Shown here: one piece after another, positions 1-9,565 of the stretch | Layout of the letters: each line of letters opens with the position of its first letter | How positions within the stretch are numbered: position 1 is the stretch's first letter | Origin: Pseudomonadota bacterium | Lineage (GTDB): Bacteria; Pseudomonadota; Gammaproteobacteria; Steroidobacterales; Steroidobacteraceae | DNA length: 33,831 nt | Direction of reading: 5' to 3' | NCBI GenBank assembly: GCA_016720075.1 | Contig: JADJXW010000018.1 | Coordinates: 1-33,831 of the forward strand | Translations under genes and position numbers: made by a program | Notes under the pieces: generated by a model | Databases searched by the model: none | Seen by the model: the letters and a program-made list of their open reading frames with translations, nothing else | Told to the model about the DNA's origin: nothing

Positions 1-773
1 CGCAGCAGCTTCACCTGCATGTGCAGCGGCAGGTCGGCCACCTCGTCGAGGAACAGCGTGCCGCCTTCGGCGCTCTGCACCAGGCCCTTCTTGTCGGCCA
101 CGGCGCCGGTGAAACTGCCGCGCTTGTGGCCGAAGAACTCGCTTTCCATCAGCTCGCCGGGGATGGCGCCACAGTTCACCGCGATGAACGGGCCTTCGGC
201 GCGCGGTCCGCTGAGGTGGATCAGCCGCGCGGCCAGCTCCTTGCCGGTGCCGCTTTCGCCCGCGATGTGAATGGGGGCCTGGCTGCGCGCGACGCGCGAG
301 ATCATCTCGCGCAGCTGCCGCATCGGCACCGAATGACCCAGCAGCCGCGGCCCCTGGTAGGTCAGCCCGTCGCCATTGGCCCGCTCGGACAGCTTCAGCG
401 CGCTGGTGATCAGACGGCGCAGCGCGGCGAGGTCCAGCGGTTTGCTGAGAAAATCGAAAGCGCCCAGCTTCAGCGCGCGCACCGCGGTTTCCACGTTGCC
501 GTGGGCGGTGATGACGGCGCAGGGGATTCCAGGGCGCTTGCCCTGCAGCCAGTCCACGAAATCGAGGCCATCGCCATCGGGCAGGCGCATGTCGCACAGC
601 ACGAGGTCGAAGGGGTCGGTGAGCACCAGGCGCTGCGCGTCGCGCAGCGTGCCTGCGGACTGCGATGTCAGTCCCATGCGTTGCAGCGTGAGGGCGACGA
701 GCTCTACGAGGTCAGGTTCGTCGTCGACGATCAGTACGCGTGCGTCGGGCATCCTGGCCCAATGATAGATCAT
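1..773 (-). CDS. pilR: PilR-type sigma-54 response regulator, C-terminus beyond window
   Basis: Response regulator that, in the PilR family, activates RpoN-dependent type IV pilin transcription after phosphorylation by PilS. About 257 residues are visible. A receiver domain comes first (acidic pair in LIVDDEPD, phospho-acceptor Asp in CDMRLPDGDG, Lys in LSKPLDL). An AAA+ sigma-54 activation domain follows, with Walker A GESGTGKE, Walker B TLFLDEVADLP and the sigma-54 contact loop written GSFTGA, the variant I recall for PilR rather than the usual GAFTGA. The rest of the AAA+ domain and the DNA-binding helix-turn-helix lie past base 1. The ATG at 773 overlaps the pilS stop as ATGA, which suggests translational coupling. 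A second in-frame ATG at 752 gives an N-terminus closer in length to known PilR, so the start is uncertain. Orthology to PilR rests on the motif and on pilS next door. Confidence 0.9.
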   Translation of the reverse strand, partial: MIYHWARMPDARVLIVDDEPDLVELVALTLQRMGLTSQSAGTLRDAQRLVLTDPFDLVLCDMRLPDGDGLDFVDWLQGKRPGIPCAVITAHGNVETAVRALKLGAFDFLSKPLDLAALRRLITSALKLSERANGDGLTYQGPRLLGHSVPMRQLREMISRVARSQAPIHIAGESGTGKELAARLIHLSGPRAEGPFIAVNCGAIPGELMESEFFGHKRGSFTGAVADKKGLVQSAEGGTLFLDEVADLPLHMQVKLL

Positions 774-2413
774 TCTTCCCAGCGGCCCGGATCTGAAAAC
801 ACCAGCCGGAAAAGGCTGCCGCCACCGGGCGGAGATTCGTGCAGCAGCGTCGCGCCATTGGATGCGGCCAGCTCGCGCGCAAGGAACAGGCCGAGGCCCG
901 TGCCGCGCGCCGCGCGCGTGAAGAACGGCTCGAACACGCGCTCCAGGTCCTCGCGGGCGATGCCCGGGCCCTGGTCGATGACCTCGAGGAAGGGGCGCCC
1001 GTTGCTGGTCAGGCGGCCATAGCGGATCTCGACCGGGACGCCCTGGCCCTCGGGTCTGCTGCCGTGGGTCAGCGCGTTCTGGCAGAGGTTCGACATCACC
1101 TGGTGGAGCTGCGTGGGATCAACGCGCACTTCCACAGGCTGGCCCTCGTCCGGCGATACGGCAATCCGCAGCTGCGCCGCGCCCACCTGGTTCGTCGCGC
1201 AGAGCTCCACCCAGAAATCATTCACCCAGCCGCCCAGTTCCAGGCGTTCCGGCCTGCGCGTGCCGCGCCGGGAAAACTGCAGCACGTTCTCGATGATGCG
1301 GCTGACGCGCTCGGCGTTGTCGCGGATGATCTGCGTCAGGCGCCGATCCTCGGGCGAAGTGGAGCCGTTCTCGGCCAGCAGCTGGCCCGCATGGCTCATG
1401 GCGCCCACCGGCGTGCGGATCTCGTGCGCGATGCTGGCCGACAGTCGGCCCAGCGCCGCCAGCTTCGACTGCTGCACCTTCTCGGCCAGCAGGCTCGTGT
1501 CCTCGAGGAAGATGAGCACCGGCGCGGGCTGCATGTTGCCCAGCTGCGCGAAATGCGGCTGGATCAGCCGCGAGCCATCCAGCGCGGCGAAGGTGCCGAT
1601 CTCCTGCGCATTGCGGTGCTGCCGCCAGCCCGACAGCAGGAACAGCAGCCGCGGCGAGCACTCGCCCAGCAGCACGCCGGGCCAGGCATTGGCATTGCCC
1701 AGGATTTCAGCTGCGGACTGGTTGATCAGCCGGATGCGGTCCTGCGCATCCACGACGATGATGCTCTCGCGCAGGTGCTGCACGATGTACTGCGACAGCT
1801 GCGCCATGTTGGCCAGGTCCACTTCCTGGCGACGGACCAGCGCCTCGCTGGCGATCAGGCGGTTGGCCAGCGGCCGCACCAGCATCGCGGCGATGAAGAT
1901 CACGGCGCCCAGCACGCCGGCGGCGATGTAGCCCCCGCCGGTGCCGTCGGCATCCAGGTTGACCAGCAGCTGTTGCAGCAGCACCGCGCAACTGGCCAGC
2001 GCGGCGGTGAAGAAGGCATCGCGGTGGTAGGCCAGCAGCGCCATCGCGGCGACCGGCAGCAGCAGCAGGATGCCGAGGCCACTGGCCACGCCGCCCGCCG
2101 CCCAGAGCACGAAACCCATCGCGGCCGAATCCACCACGGAATGCGTGAGCGTCAGCGCGCGCAGGCCACCGAAGGGAACGCGGCGCAGCGCGATCAGGCC
2201 GATGCCGGCCAGGAAGTAAAGCGCGCAGATCACGGCCATCTCGACGGGGCGGTCGATGGAAATCGTCTCGCGGCCGACGGTGAACCGGCTGGCGGTGAAC
2301 AGCCCTCCGGCCACCAGCAGGCGATAGATATTGACCAGCCCGAAGACGCGCCAGGCAAGGTCCGACGGGGCGCTTTCCAGTGGCGCCATTCTTGTCGCTG
2401 CAGGTGTGGGCAT
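770..2413 (-). CDS. pilS: PilS-type membrane sensor histidine kinase
   Basis: Sensor kinase partner of the adjacent PilR, 547 residues from the chosen start. Several hydrophobic helices fill residues about 23-180, as in the six-helix membrane region of PilS. A PAS-like segment follows (about 200-310, with IIVVDAQDRIRLINQSA). Then come the H-box SIAHEIRTPVGAMSHA with His330, and the ATPase motifs NLCQNALTHG (N), DQGPGI (G1), FEPFFT (F) and GTGLGL (G2). The H-box reads EIRTPV where PilS usually has EIRNPL. The gene overlaps pilR by four bases, so the two are probably one operon. The frame runs up to a TTG at 2434. I prefer ATG 2413, which lies exactly six bases after a TACATT -10-like box and would give a leaderless message. 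A further ATG at 2392 is possible. It is transcribed divergently from the CoA-transferase gene. Confidence 0.9.
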   Translation of the reverse strand: MPTPAATRMAPLESAPSDLAWRVFGLVNIYRLLVAGGLFTASRFTVGRETISIDRPVEMAVICALYFLAGIGLIALRRVPFGGLRALTLTHSVVDSAAMGFVLWAAGGVASGLGILLLLPVAAMALLAYHRDAFFTAALASCAVLLQQLLVNLDADGTGGGYIAAGVLGAVIFIAAMLVRPLANRLIASEALVRRQEVDLANMAQLSQYIVQHLRESIIVVDAQDRIRLINQSAAEILGNANAWPGVLLGECSPRLLFLLSGWRQHRNAQEIGTFAALDGSRLIQPHFAQLGNMQPAPVLIFLEDTSLLAEKVQQSKLAALGRLSASIAHEIRTPVGAMSHAGQLLAENGSTSPEDRRLTQIIRDNAERVSRIIENVLQFSRRGTRRPERLELGGWVNDFWVELCATNQVGAAQLRIAVSPDEGQPVEVRVDPTQLHQVMSNLCQNALTHGSRPEGQGVPVEIRYGRLTSNGRPFLEVIDQGPGIAREDLERVFEPFFTRAARGTGLGLFLARELAASNGATLLHESPPGGGSLFRLVFSDPGRWEE

Positions 2414-2425
2414 CGGGCCAATGTA
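2414..2425 (-). promoter_or_regulatory. Putative pilS -10 element, leaderless geometry
   Basis: On the minus strand TACATT (2425-2420, four of six matches to TATAAT) is followed by exactly six bases and then the pilS ATG. A transcript would therefore start at or next to the A of the start codon. I see no convincing -35 box and no Shine-Dalgarno sequence before this ATG. The 54-75 base gap to the divergent CoA-transferase start must also hold that gene's promoter. Confidence 0.35.
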
Positions 2426-2488
2426 GCAAAACAATGGCGCGTGGCTTTCGACTAGGCTTGCAACTGTGAAAGAACGCAGGTTTCACCG

Positions 2489-3646
2489 ATGAGTGCGCCA
2501 CTGGCGGGGATCAGGGTGCTGGAGCTGGCGCGCATCCTGGCCGGTCCCTGGGCCGGGCAGACGCTTGCCGACCTGGGCGCCGATGTGATCAAGGTCGAAA
2601 GCCCCGAGGGTGACGAGACCCGCCGCTGGGGTCCCCCCTTCGTGCGTTATGCGGACGGTGGCGAGGACGCGGCCTACTTCCACTCCTGCAACCGCGGCAA
2701 GCGTTCGGTGGTGGCGGATTTCCGCACCGAGGCCGGGCGCAGGCGGGTGCGCGACCTGTGCGCCGGGGCTGACGTGGTCATCGAGAACTTCAAGCGCGGC
2801 GACCTGGCGCGCCATGGCCTCGATGCCGACACGCTGCGCGCGGCGCACCCGCATCTGGTCTGGTGCTCCATCACCGGCTTCGGGCAGACGGGGCCCAGCG
2901 CGGCACTGCCCGGTTACGATTTCATCGTGCAGGGCATGGGCGGCATCATGGATCTCACCGGCGAGCCCGATGGTCCGCCGCAGAAGCCCGGCGTGGCTTA
3001 CGCCGACCTGTTCACCGGCCTGTATGCGGTGATCGCCATCCAGGCCGCGCTGGCCGCACGCGCCACGAGTGGTGCGGGCGCCTTCATCGACATGTCGCTG
3101 TATGACACGCAGGTCGCTGTGCTTGCCAACCAGTCGATGAACTTCCTGGTTTCCGGGCGCTCGCCCCGGCGCATGGGAAATGCGCATCCGAATCTGGTGC
3201 CTTACCAGACCTTCGCTGTTGCCGATGGCGAGGTGGTGGTCGCGGTGGGAAGCGATGCGCAGTTCCGCGCGTTGTGCGGTCTGCTGGGGCTTGAGGAGCT
3301 GGGCATGGCGCCACAGTCGGCCACCAATGCGGCCCGCGTCGAGCACCGCGGTGAGGTCGTGGCGCGGCTGCAGGCGGCGCTGCGGCCCTGGCAGCGCGAG
3401 CGCCTGCTCGACGCCCTGCGCGGCGCGGGCGTGCCAGCGGGACCCATCAACTCCGTGGCCGAGACTTTCGCCGATGCGCAGGTGCTCGCGAGGCAAATGG
3501 TGTTTCAAGTCACATCCCGCGACGGCGAAGCCGTGCCCGCCGTGCGCACGCCGCTGACGATGACCGGCCTTGAGGGGCCCTCGACGCGGGCCGCGCCGCG
3601 ACTGGGCGAGCACAGCCGCGAATCCTGGTCACAGAACCGCTCCTGA
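2489..3646 (+). CDS. Class III CoA-transferase (CaiB/BaiF family)
   Basis: Family III CoA-transferases move CoA between carboxylic acids through an enzyme-bound aspartyl intermediate. The 385-residue protein has the usual length and opening (GIRVLELARILAGPWAGQ, LADLGADVIKVE). Asp173 in VAYADLFTG is the likely catalytic aspartate, matching formyl-CoA transferase Asp169. The segments NRGKRSV and GYDFIVQGMGG are also typical. The ATG start has a weak GCAGG upstream. The gene is divergent from pilS and is followed within about 70 bases by sucC on the same strand, but the family does not act in the TCA step and sucC has its own ribosome-binding site. The substrate pair cannot be told from sequence: formyl/oxalyl, carnitine, methylsuccinyl/citramalyl and bile-acid CoA transferases share these motifs. 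Confidence 0.88.
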   Translation: MSAPLAGIRVLELARILAGPWAGQTLADLGADVIKVESPEGDETRRWGPPFVRYADGGEDAAYFHSCNRGKRSVVADFRTEAGRRRVRDLCAGADVVIENFKRGDLARHGLDADTLRAAHPHLVWCSITGFGQTGPSAALPGYDFIVQGMGGIMDLTGEPDGPPQKPGVAYADLFTGLYAVIAIQAALAARATSGAGAFIDMSLYDTQVAVLANQSMNFLVSGRSPRRMGNAHPNLVPYQTFAVADGEVVVAVGSDAQFRALCGLLGLEELGMAPQSATNAARVEHRGEVVARLQAALRPWQRERLLDALRGAGVPAGPINSVAETFADAQVLARQMVFQVTSRDGEAVPAVRTPLTMTGLEGPSTRAAPRLGEHSRESWSQNRS

Positions 3647-3716
3647 ATCCTCCACCGCGCTGGCCTCACATGCGCAGTTGCGCGAGAATGAACGGCTACG
3701 ATCCAAAGGGTCCGAA

Positions 3717-4883
<1,167 letters not shown>

Positions 4884-4908
4884 AAGAAATCGGGAAACAG
4901 CACTCTCC

Positions 4909-6009
4909 ATGAGCATTCTCGTCAACAAGCGCAGCAGGATCATCGTCCAGGGCTTCACCGGCAAGCAGGGCACCTTCCATGCCCAGCAGTGCCTGGCCTA
5001 TGGCACCCGCATCGTCGGCGGCGTCACGCCGGGTCGCGGCGGCACGCAGCACCTGGATCTTCCCGTGTTCGACACCGTGCAGCGCGCCGTGCGCGACACC
5101 GGCGCCACCGTCAGCATGATCTACGTGCCGGCGGCCTACGCGGCCGATGCCATCCTCGAAGCGGTGGATGCCGGCATCGAGCTGGTCGTCTGCATCACCG
5201 AAGGCATTCCGGTCAACGACATGATCCGCGTGAAGACGGCGCTGGCCGGCTCTTCCGCGCGGCTCATCGGGCCGAACTGCCCCGGCATCATCACGCCGGA
5301 TGAATGCAAGATCGGCATCATGCCGGGCTTCATCCACCAGCGCGGCTGCGTGGGCATCGTTTCGCGTTCCGGCACGCTCACGTATGAAGCAGTGCACCAG
5401 ACCACGGCGATCGGCCTCGGCCAGAGCACCTGCGTGGGCATCGGCGGCGATCCGGTGCGCGGCATGAACTTCATCGACGTCATCGAACTGTTCGAACGCG
5501 ATCCGCAGACCGAAGGCATCGTGATGGTGGGCGAGATCGGCGGCAGCGACGAAGAGGCCGCCGCCGCGCACATCGCGCGCTTCGTAACCAAGCCCGTCGT
5601 GGCCTATATCGCGGGCGTCACCGCGCCTCCTGGCAAGCGCATGGGCCATGCAGGCGCCGTGGTAGCCGGTGGCAAGGGCACCGCGGCCGACAAGTTCCGC
5701 GCGCTGGAAGAAGCCGGCGTGCGCACCGTGAAGAGCCCGGCCGAGCTCGGCGCGGCGATGGCCGAGCTGCTGAACGTGCGCAAGAAGTCGCGCGTGGCGG
5801 CCAGCCAGGTTGGCGAGCGTCCGGCGTCGATGCGCGCGAAGTCGCGCAAGGCGAAGGCCGCGCCGAAGGCCAAGGCCAAGGCCAAGGCGAAGCCCAAGGC
5901 AAAGCCCAAGTCCCAGGTGAAGTCCAAAGCCAAGGCCGCGCCGAAGCGCAAGGCCGTGAAGCGAGCGGCGCCCCGACGCGCGGCTCGGCGACCGGCGCGC
6001 AAGAAGTAG
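4909..6009 (+). CDS. sucD: Succinyl-CoA synthetase alpha subunit with basic Lys/Ala tail
   Basis: Alpha subunit of succinyl-CoA synthetase, carrying the CoA site and the phosphohistidine. Residues 1 to about 289 form a complete SucD: N-terminal CoA-binding fold with GFTGKQGTFHA, then IGPNCPGII, VSRSGTLTYEA, GIGGDPV, and PGKRMGHAGA in which His247 is the phosphorylated residue. E. coli SucD stops at 289 residues. This protein goes on to 366. The extra ~76 residues are almost only Lys, Ala, Arg and Pro, with no acidic residue after Glu303, much like histone H1 or AlgP tails. The frame is open throughout and ends two bases before the nadE start. ATG 4909 is the family start. The tail could be disordered and bind nucleic acid or acidic surfaces. 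Its function is unknown. Confidence 0.96.
   Translation: MSILVNKRSRIIVQGFTGKQGTFHAQQCLAYGTRIVGGVTPGRGGTQHLDLPVFDTVQRAVRDTGATVSMIYVPAAYAADAILEAVDAGIELVVCITEGIPVNDMIRVKTALAGSSARLIGPNCPGIITPDECKIGIMPGFIHQRGCVGIVSRSGTLTYEAVHQTTAIGLGQSTCVGIGGDPVRGMNFIDVIELFERDPQTEGIVMVGEIGGSDEEAAAAHIARFVTKPVVAYIAGVTAPPGKRMGHAGAVVAGGKGTAADKFRALEEAGVRTVKSPAELGAAMAELLNVRKKSRVAASQVGERPASMRAKSRKAKAAPKAKAKAKAKPKAKPKSQVKSKAKAAPKRKAVKRAAPRRAARRPARKK
5851..5943 (+). repeat. Degenerate AAGGCC/AAGCCC hexamer repeat coding sucD tail
   Basis: Tandem, imperfect six-base units (AAGGCC, AAGGCG, AAGCCC, AAGGCA) encode alternating Lys-Ala and Lys-Pro pairs in the SucD tail. Such repeats can gain or lose units by slippage without changing frame, so the tail length may vary among strains. 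Confidence 0.7.
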
Positions 6010-6010
6010 A

Positions 6011-7702
6011 TTGAGGGTGGGCGCAGGCCTCCGTGTAGCCCTGGCCCAGCTTGATCTGCTCGTCGGCGACGTGCGGGGCAACTGCGCGCGGGTGCGCGAG
6101 GCCGCGCGCCGCGCGCGCGAACAGGGCGCCGATCTGGTCGTCTTCCCCGAGCTGACGCTGTGCGGCTATCCGCCCGAGGACCTGCTCTTCCACCGCGGCC
6201 TGCGCATCCAGGTGGAGCAGGCGCTGGCCGAGCTCGAACGCGACGTCAACGATCCCGCCGCAGGGCTGCCCGCCATCCTCGTGGGCTATCCCGAATACGA
6301 GGGCGCTGCCGGAACCCGCATCTTCAATTCAGCCAGCCTGCTGGCTGCAGGCATGGCGCGGCAGAACTACCGCAAGAACTGCCTGCCCAACTACCGCGTC
6401 TTCGATGAAAAGCGCTATTTCGAGCCGGGCGACAGCCCCACGGTGGTCTCGCTGGGCGGCGTGCGGCTGGGTCTTTCCATCTGCGAGGACATCTGGCAGT
6501 CGCAGCCCGCGCAGGCCGCGCGCGCCGCGGGTGCCGAAGTGCTGCTGGTCATCAACGCCTCGCCCTACGAGCAGCGCAAGCAGCGCGAACGCGAGGGCGT
6601 GATCCGCGAGCGCATCGCCGAAGCCGGCCTGCCCGTCGTCTACGTGAACCTGGTGGGTGGCCAGGACGAACTGGTGTTCGATGGCGGCTCCTGCGTCTTC
6701 GACGCTGCCGGCAATGCGGTGCTGCGCGCGCCGGCCTTCGACGAAGCGCTGGTGGCCGTGGACCTGGTGCGCGACGCCGCCGGCGCCGTGGTGCCGCGGG
6801 CCACGGCCCCCGATGCCATCGCGCCGGAGCTTGCACCCGAGGAGAGCGTCTACCGCGCATTGGTGCTGGGCGTGCGCGACTACGTGAACAAGCACCGCTT
6901 CCCCGGCGTGGTCATGGGCCTGTCGGGCGGCGTCGATTCGGCGCTGACCATGGCCATCGCGGTGGATGCGCTCGGCCCCGAGCGCGTGCAGGTGGTGATG
7001 ATGCCCTCGCGCTACACCTCGCAGCTCTCGCGCGACGAGGCCGCCGCGCAGGCGCGCACGCAGGGTGTGGCCTACAGCGTCATCTCCATCGAGGGCATGT
7101 TCGAGTCCACGCTCGACGCGCTCAAGGAGCAGTTCGCCGGTCGCAAGCCCGATGCCACCGAAGAGAACATCCAGGCGCGCTGCCGGGGCCTGCTGCTGAT
7201 GGCCATCTCCAACAAGACCGGCCGCATGCTGCTCACCACCGGCAACAAGAGCGAGCTGGCCGTGGGCTACTGCACGCTCTACGGCGACATGAACGGCGGC
7301 TTTGCGCCGATCAAGGACTGCAGCAAGATGCTGGTGTATCGCCTGGCGCGCTTCCGCAACGAACTCGCGCGCCGGCGTGGCGAGTACGGCGGCGCCGATG
7401 TCATTCCGCGCGCGGTGATCGAGCGCGAGCCCAGCGCGGAGCTGCGGCCCGACCAGAAAGACACCGATTCACTGCCGGCCTACGAAATACTCGATGCCAT
7501 CCTCGAGGCGTTCATCGAGGAAGACCTGTCGGTCGACGAGATCGTGTCGCGCGGCTTCGACCGCGCCGTGGTGGGTCGGGTGCTCGACATGGTCAAGCGC
7601 AATGAATACAAGCGGCGGCAGGCGCCGCCCGGCATCCGCGTGAGCCGGCGCGCGTTCGGGCGCGACTGGCGTTATCCGATCACCAGTGGTTACCAGCGCT
7701 AG
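6011..7702 (+). CDS. nadE: Glutamine-dependent NAD+ synthetase
   Basis: Catalyses the last step of NAD biosynthesis, amidating deamido-NAD with ammonia from glutamine. It has two domains. An N-terminal nitrilase-type glutaminase (residues about 8-270) shows the Glu-Lys-Cys triad: Glu47 in VVFPELTLCGY, Lys122 in YRKNCLPNY and Cys158 in LSICEDIW. The C-terminal NAD synthase has the pyrophosphate loop SGGVDS at 305-310, plus TTGNKSELAVGYCTLYGD and KDTDSLP. The length (563) is usual for the two-domain form. The longest reading begins with TTG at 6011, one base after the sucD stop. GTG 6017 is an alternative that removes two residues. Tight spacing suggests cotranscription with sucCD. A convergent hairpin separates it from bamD. 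Confidence 0.95.
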   Translation: MRVGAGLRVALAQLDLLVGDVRGNCARVREAARRAREQGADLVVFPELTLCGYPPEDLLFHRGLRIQVEQALAELERDVNDPAAGLPAILVGYPEYEGAAGTRIFNSASLLAAGMARQNYRKNCLPNYRVFDEKRYFEPGDSPTVVSLGGVRLGLSICEDIWQSQPAQAARAAGAEVLLVINASPYEQRKQREREGVIRERIAEAGLPVVYVNLVGGQDELVFDGGSCVFDAAGNAVLRAPAFDEALVAVDLVRDAAGAVVPRATAPDAIAPELAPEESVYRALVLGVRDYVNKHRFPGVVMGLSGGVDSALTMAIAVDALGPERVQVVMMPSRYTSQLSRDEAAAQARTQGVAYSVISIEGMFESTLDALKEQFAGRKPDATEENIQARCRGLLLMAISNKTGRMLLTTGNKSELAVGYCTLYGDMNGGFAPIKDCSKMLVYRLARFRNELARRRGEYGGADVIPRAVIEREPSAELRPDQKDTDSLPAYEILDAILEAFIEEDLSVDEIVSRGFDRAVVGRVLDMVKRNEYKRRQAPPGIRVSRRAFGRDWRYPITSGYQR

Positions 7703-7717
7703 ACGCTGGATCAGCCG

Positions 7718-7734
7718 AGGGCGCGATGCGCCCT
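7718..7734. terminator. Hairpin between convergent nadE and bamD
   Basis: AGGGCGC-GAT-GCGCCCT forms a perfect seven-pair, GC-rich stem with a three-base loop in the 34-base gap between the two convergent stop codons. There is no T-run on either side, so it may act as a weak bidirectional or transcript-end-stabilising hairpin rather than a classical intrinsic terminator. Confidence 0.45.
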
Positions 7735-7736
7735 GC

Positions 7737-8558
7737 TCAGCTTCCCCAGAACTTCCACCAGGGCTTGCCGGCCACCCGCGAGGTTTCCAGCGAATCCTCG
7801 GGATAGTTCTCGCGGAACACCTTGACGGTGTTCTCCTCGAGTTCCTTGTAGTCGAGCTTGCGGTAGCAGCGCACCAGCACCCGCAGCGCTTCCTTTGTCG
7901 CCGGCGCGCCGTCGTACTGCTCGATGGCCTGGCGCGCGCGCTGCGCGGCCGCCACCCAGGCGCCGCGCTCCTCGTAGTGGTGCGCCACGTTGATCTCGAA
8001 GTCCGCCAGCCGGTTTCGCAGGTAGATCATGCGCCGGCGCGCGTCATGCGCGTAGGCGCTGGTCGGATAGCGCTGCACCACGGTGCGCAGCGAGGTGAAG
8101 GCATCGCGCGCGCCCTCGGGCGGACGCTGCGACATGTCGACGCCCAGCCAGCGTTCGAGCGAATTGGGCACGCGCTCGAAATCGATCAGGCCCGTCAGGT
8201 ACCAGGCGTAGTCGATGCGCGGATGCGCCGGGTTCTCGCGGATGAAGGTTTCGGCGGCGTCCTCGGCCGATTCCTTCTCGCCCAGTTCGTAGTAGGCGTA
8301 GATGATGTTGAGCCGCGCCTGCCGCGACTGCGGCGTGAACGGATAGCGCGCGGTGAGCGCCTCGTAGATGCGCACGGCCTCGCCGTAGTCGTGCGCCCGC
8401 AGCGCCTTCTGGCCGCGTTCGTACAGCGCGTCGGGCGTGAGCCGGGCAAGGCGCTGTTGCTGGCGGTCGCTTTGGCAACCGGTCACCAGCAGCAGGGCGC
8501 ACAGGGGCAGCAGGAGCAGGCGGCAAAGGCCTGCAGATCGGGCAGACATCAGGGACAT
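7737..8558 (-). CDS. bamD: Outer membrane assembly lipoprotein BamD
   Basis: Essential lipoprotein of the BAM complex, which inserts beta-barrel proteins into the outer membrane. The N-terminus is a lipoprotein signal: short basic start, a run of Leu/Ala, and lipobox LVTGC with the lipidated Cys at residue 28. Helical TPR-like repeats follow: DALYERGQKALRAHDYGEA, YEALTARYPFTPQSRQA, FIRENPAHPRIDYAWYLTG and VVQRYPTSAYAHDARRRM. At 273 residues it is close to, and slightly longer than, E. coli BamD (245). The frame is open further upstream to 8618 but that reading runs into rluD. ATG 8558 sits six bases after a TATACT box; ATG 8549 is also possible. Divergence from rluD is the same as E. coli yfiO/yfiI. 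Confidence 0.95.
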   Translation of the reverse strand: MSLMSARSAGLCRLLLLPLCALLLVTGCQSDRQQQRLARLTPDALYERGQKALRAHDYGEAVRIYEALTARYPFTPQSRQARLNIIYAYYELGEKESAEDAAETFIRENPAHPRIDYAWYLTGLIDFERVPNSLERWLGVDMSQRPPEGARDAFTSLRTVVQRYPTSAYAHDARRRMIYLRNRLADFEINVAHHYEERGAWVAAAQRARQAIEQYDGAPATKEALRVLVRCYRKLDYKELEENTVKVFRENYPEDSLETSRVAGKPWWKFWGS

Positions 8559-8575
8559 CCGACTAGTATAGACGA
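8559..8575. promoter_or_regulatory. Overlapping divergent -10 boxes of bamD and rluD
   Basis: Only 17 bases separate the bamD and rluD start codons. On the minus strand TATACT (8570-8565) lies six bases before the bamD ATG. On the plus strand TAGTAT (8564-8569) lies six bases before the rluD ATG. The two boxes share the same bases around the palindrome ACTAGT. This spacing puts both predicted transcription starts at the start codons, and the shared box implies that polymerase binding in one direction excludes the other. There is no room for a Shine-Dalgarno sequence outside the opposing gene. Confidence 0.45.
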
Positions 8576-9565
8576 ATGCCCAAGACTGCCTCGAAAGCCG
8601 CCGTGGCCCCGGTGCCAACGCCCATCCAGACCCGCCGGCACGAACTGGAGCTGCCCCCGCACCCCGGCGGACTGCGCCTCGACCAGGCCCTGAGCCTCGC
8701 GCTGCCCCAGTACTCGCGTTCCCGGCTGGCCGCCTGGATCAAGGCCGGCGCCGTGCGGCTGGATGGAAAAACAGCCCGCCCGCGTGATGCGGTCTACGGG
8801 GGCGAAACCGTGCGGGTGGAGGCCGAGCTGCCGCCCGACGACTCCGTTGCGCCCGAGCGCATGCCCATCAAGATTGCCTATCGCGACAAACATCTGTTCG
8901 TCATAGACAAGCCCGCGGGCCTCGTGGTTCACCCCGGCGCCGGAAATCGCGCCAGCACGCTGCAGAATGGCCTGCTGGCGCTCGATCCGAAGCTCGCCAC
9001 GGTGCCCCGCGCCGGCATCGTGCACCGGATCGACAAGGACACCAGCGGGCTGCTGGTGGTGGCGCGGACCATCGAGGCGCACGCGGCGCTGGTGGAGATG
9101 CTGCGCGAGCACCAGGTGCAGCGCGAATACCAGGCGCTGTGCGTGGGCGCGATCACCGGCGGCGGCACGGTCGATGCCCCCATCGGGCGCCACCGCACCG
9201 ACCGCCTGAAGATGACCGTGCGGCCCGATGGCAAGGCGGCCATCACGCACTACCGCCTGGCCGAGCGCTTCGCGCACCACACGCTGCTGACGGTGCAGCT
9301 TGAAACCGGGCGCACTCACCAGATCCGCGTGCACCTGGCGCATATCGGCCATCCGCTGGTGGGTGATCCGCAGTACGGCGGCCGCCGCCAGCTGACGCCG
9401 GGCGCCACGCCAGGCCTGCGCGACGCTCTGAAGGCCTTCGGACGGCAGGCGCTGCACGCGGGCCGGCTTGCATTCGAGCATCCGGTGACCGGCAAGACGA
9501 TCGATGTCAGCTCACCCTTGCCGGTCGATTTCAGGCGCCTGCTGGCCGTGCTGCGCGAGGGCTGA
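8576..9565 (+). CDS. rluD: 23S rRNA pseudouridine synthase RluD
   Basis: Isomerises uridines to pseudouridine in helix 69 of 23S rRNA (positions 1911, 1915 and 1917 in E. coli). An S4 RNA-binding domain (residues about 30-85, LRLDQALSLALPQYSRSRL) precedes an RluA-type catalytic domain. Asp153 in GIVHRIDKDTSGLLVVA is the catalytic aspartate. FVIDKPAGLVVHPG and LETGRTHQIRVHL are the other family signatures. The 329-residue length is usual. ATG 8576 leaves the S4 domain complete with a short Pro-rich leader. pgeF begins on the base after its stop, so the two are cotranscribed, as in E. coli. Confidence 0.95.
   Translation: MPKTASKAAVAPVPTPIQTRRHELELPPHPGGLRLDQALSLALPQYSRSRLAAWIKAGAVRLDGKTARPRDAVYGGETVRVEAELPPDDSVAPERMPIKIAYRDKHLFVIDKPAGLVVHPGAGNRASTLQNGLLALDPKLATVPRAGIVHRIDKDTSGLLVVARTIEAHAALVEMLREHQVQREYQALCVGAITGGGTVDAPIGRHRTDRLKMTVRPDGKAAITHYRLAERFAHHTLLTVQLETGRTHQIRVHLAHIGHPLVGDPQYGGRRQLTPGATPGLRDALKAFGRQALHAGRLAFEHPVTGKTIDVSSPLPVDFRRLLAVLREG

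Noticed and set aside
190..210. GSFTGA in place of GAFTGA as a defect in the sigma-54 activator
   Set aside because: PilR proteins are known to carry this variant, so it supports the identity rather than showing loss of function.
839..2455. 538-codon open frame opposite pilS
   Set aside because: Gln/Arg/His-rich shadow of a kinase gene with all motifs on the other strand.
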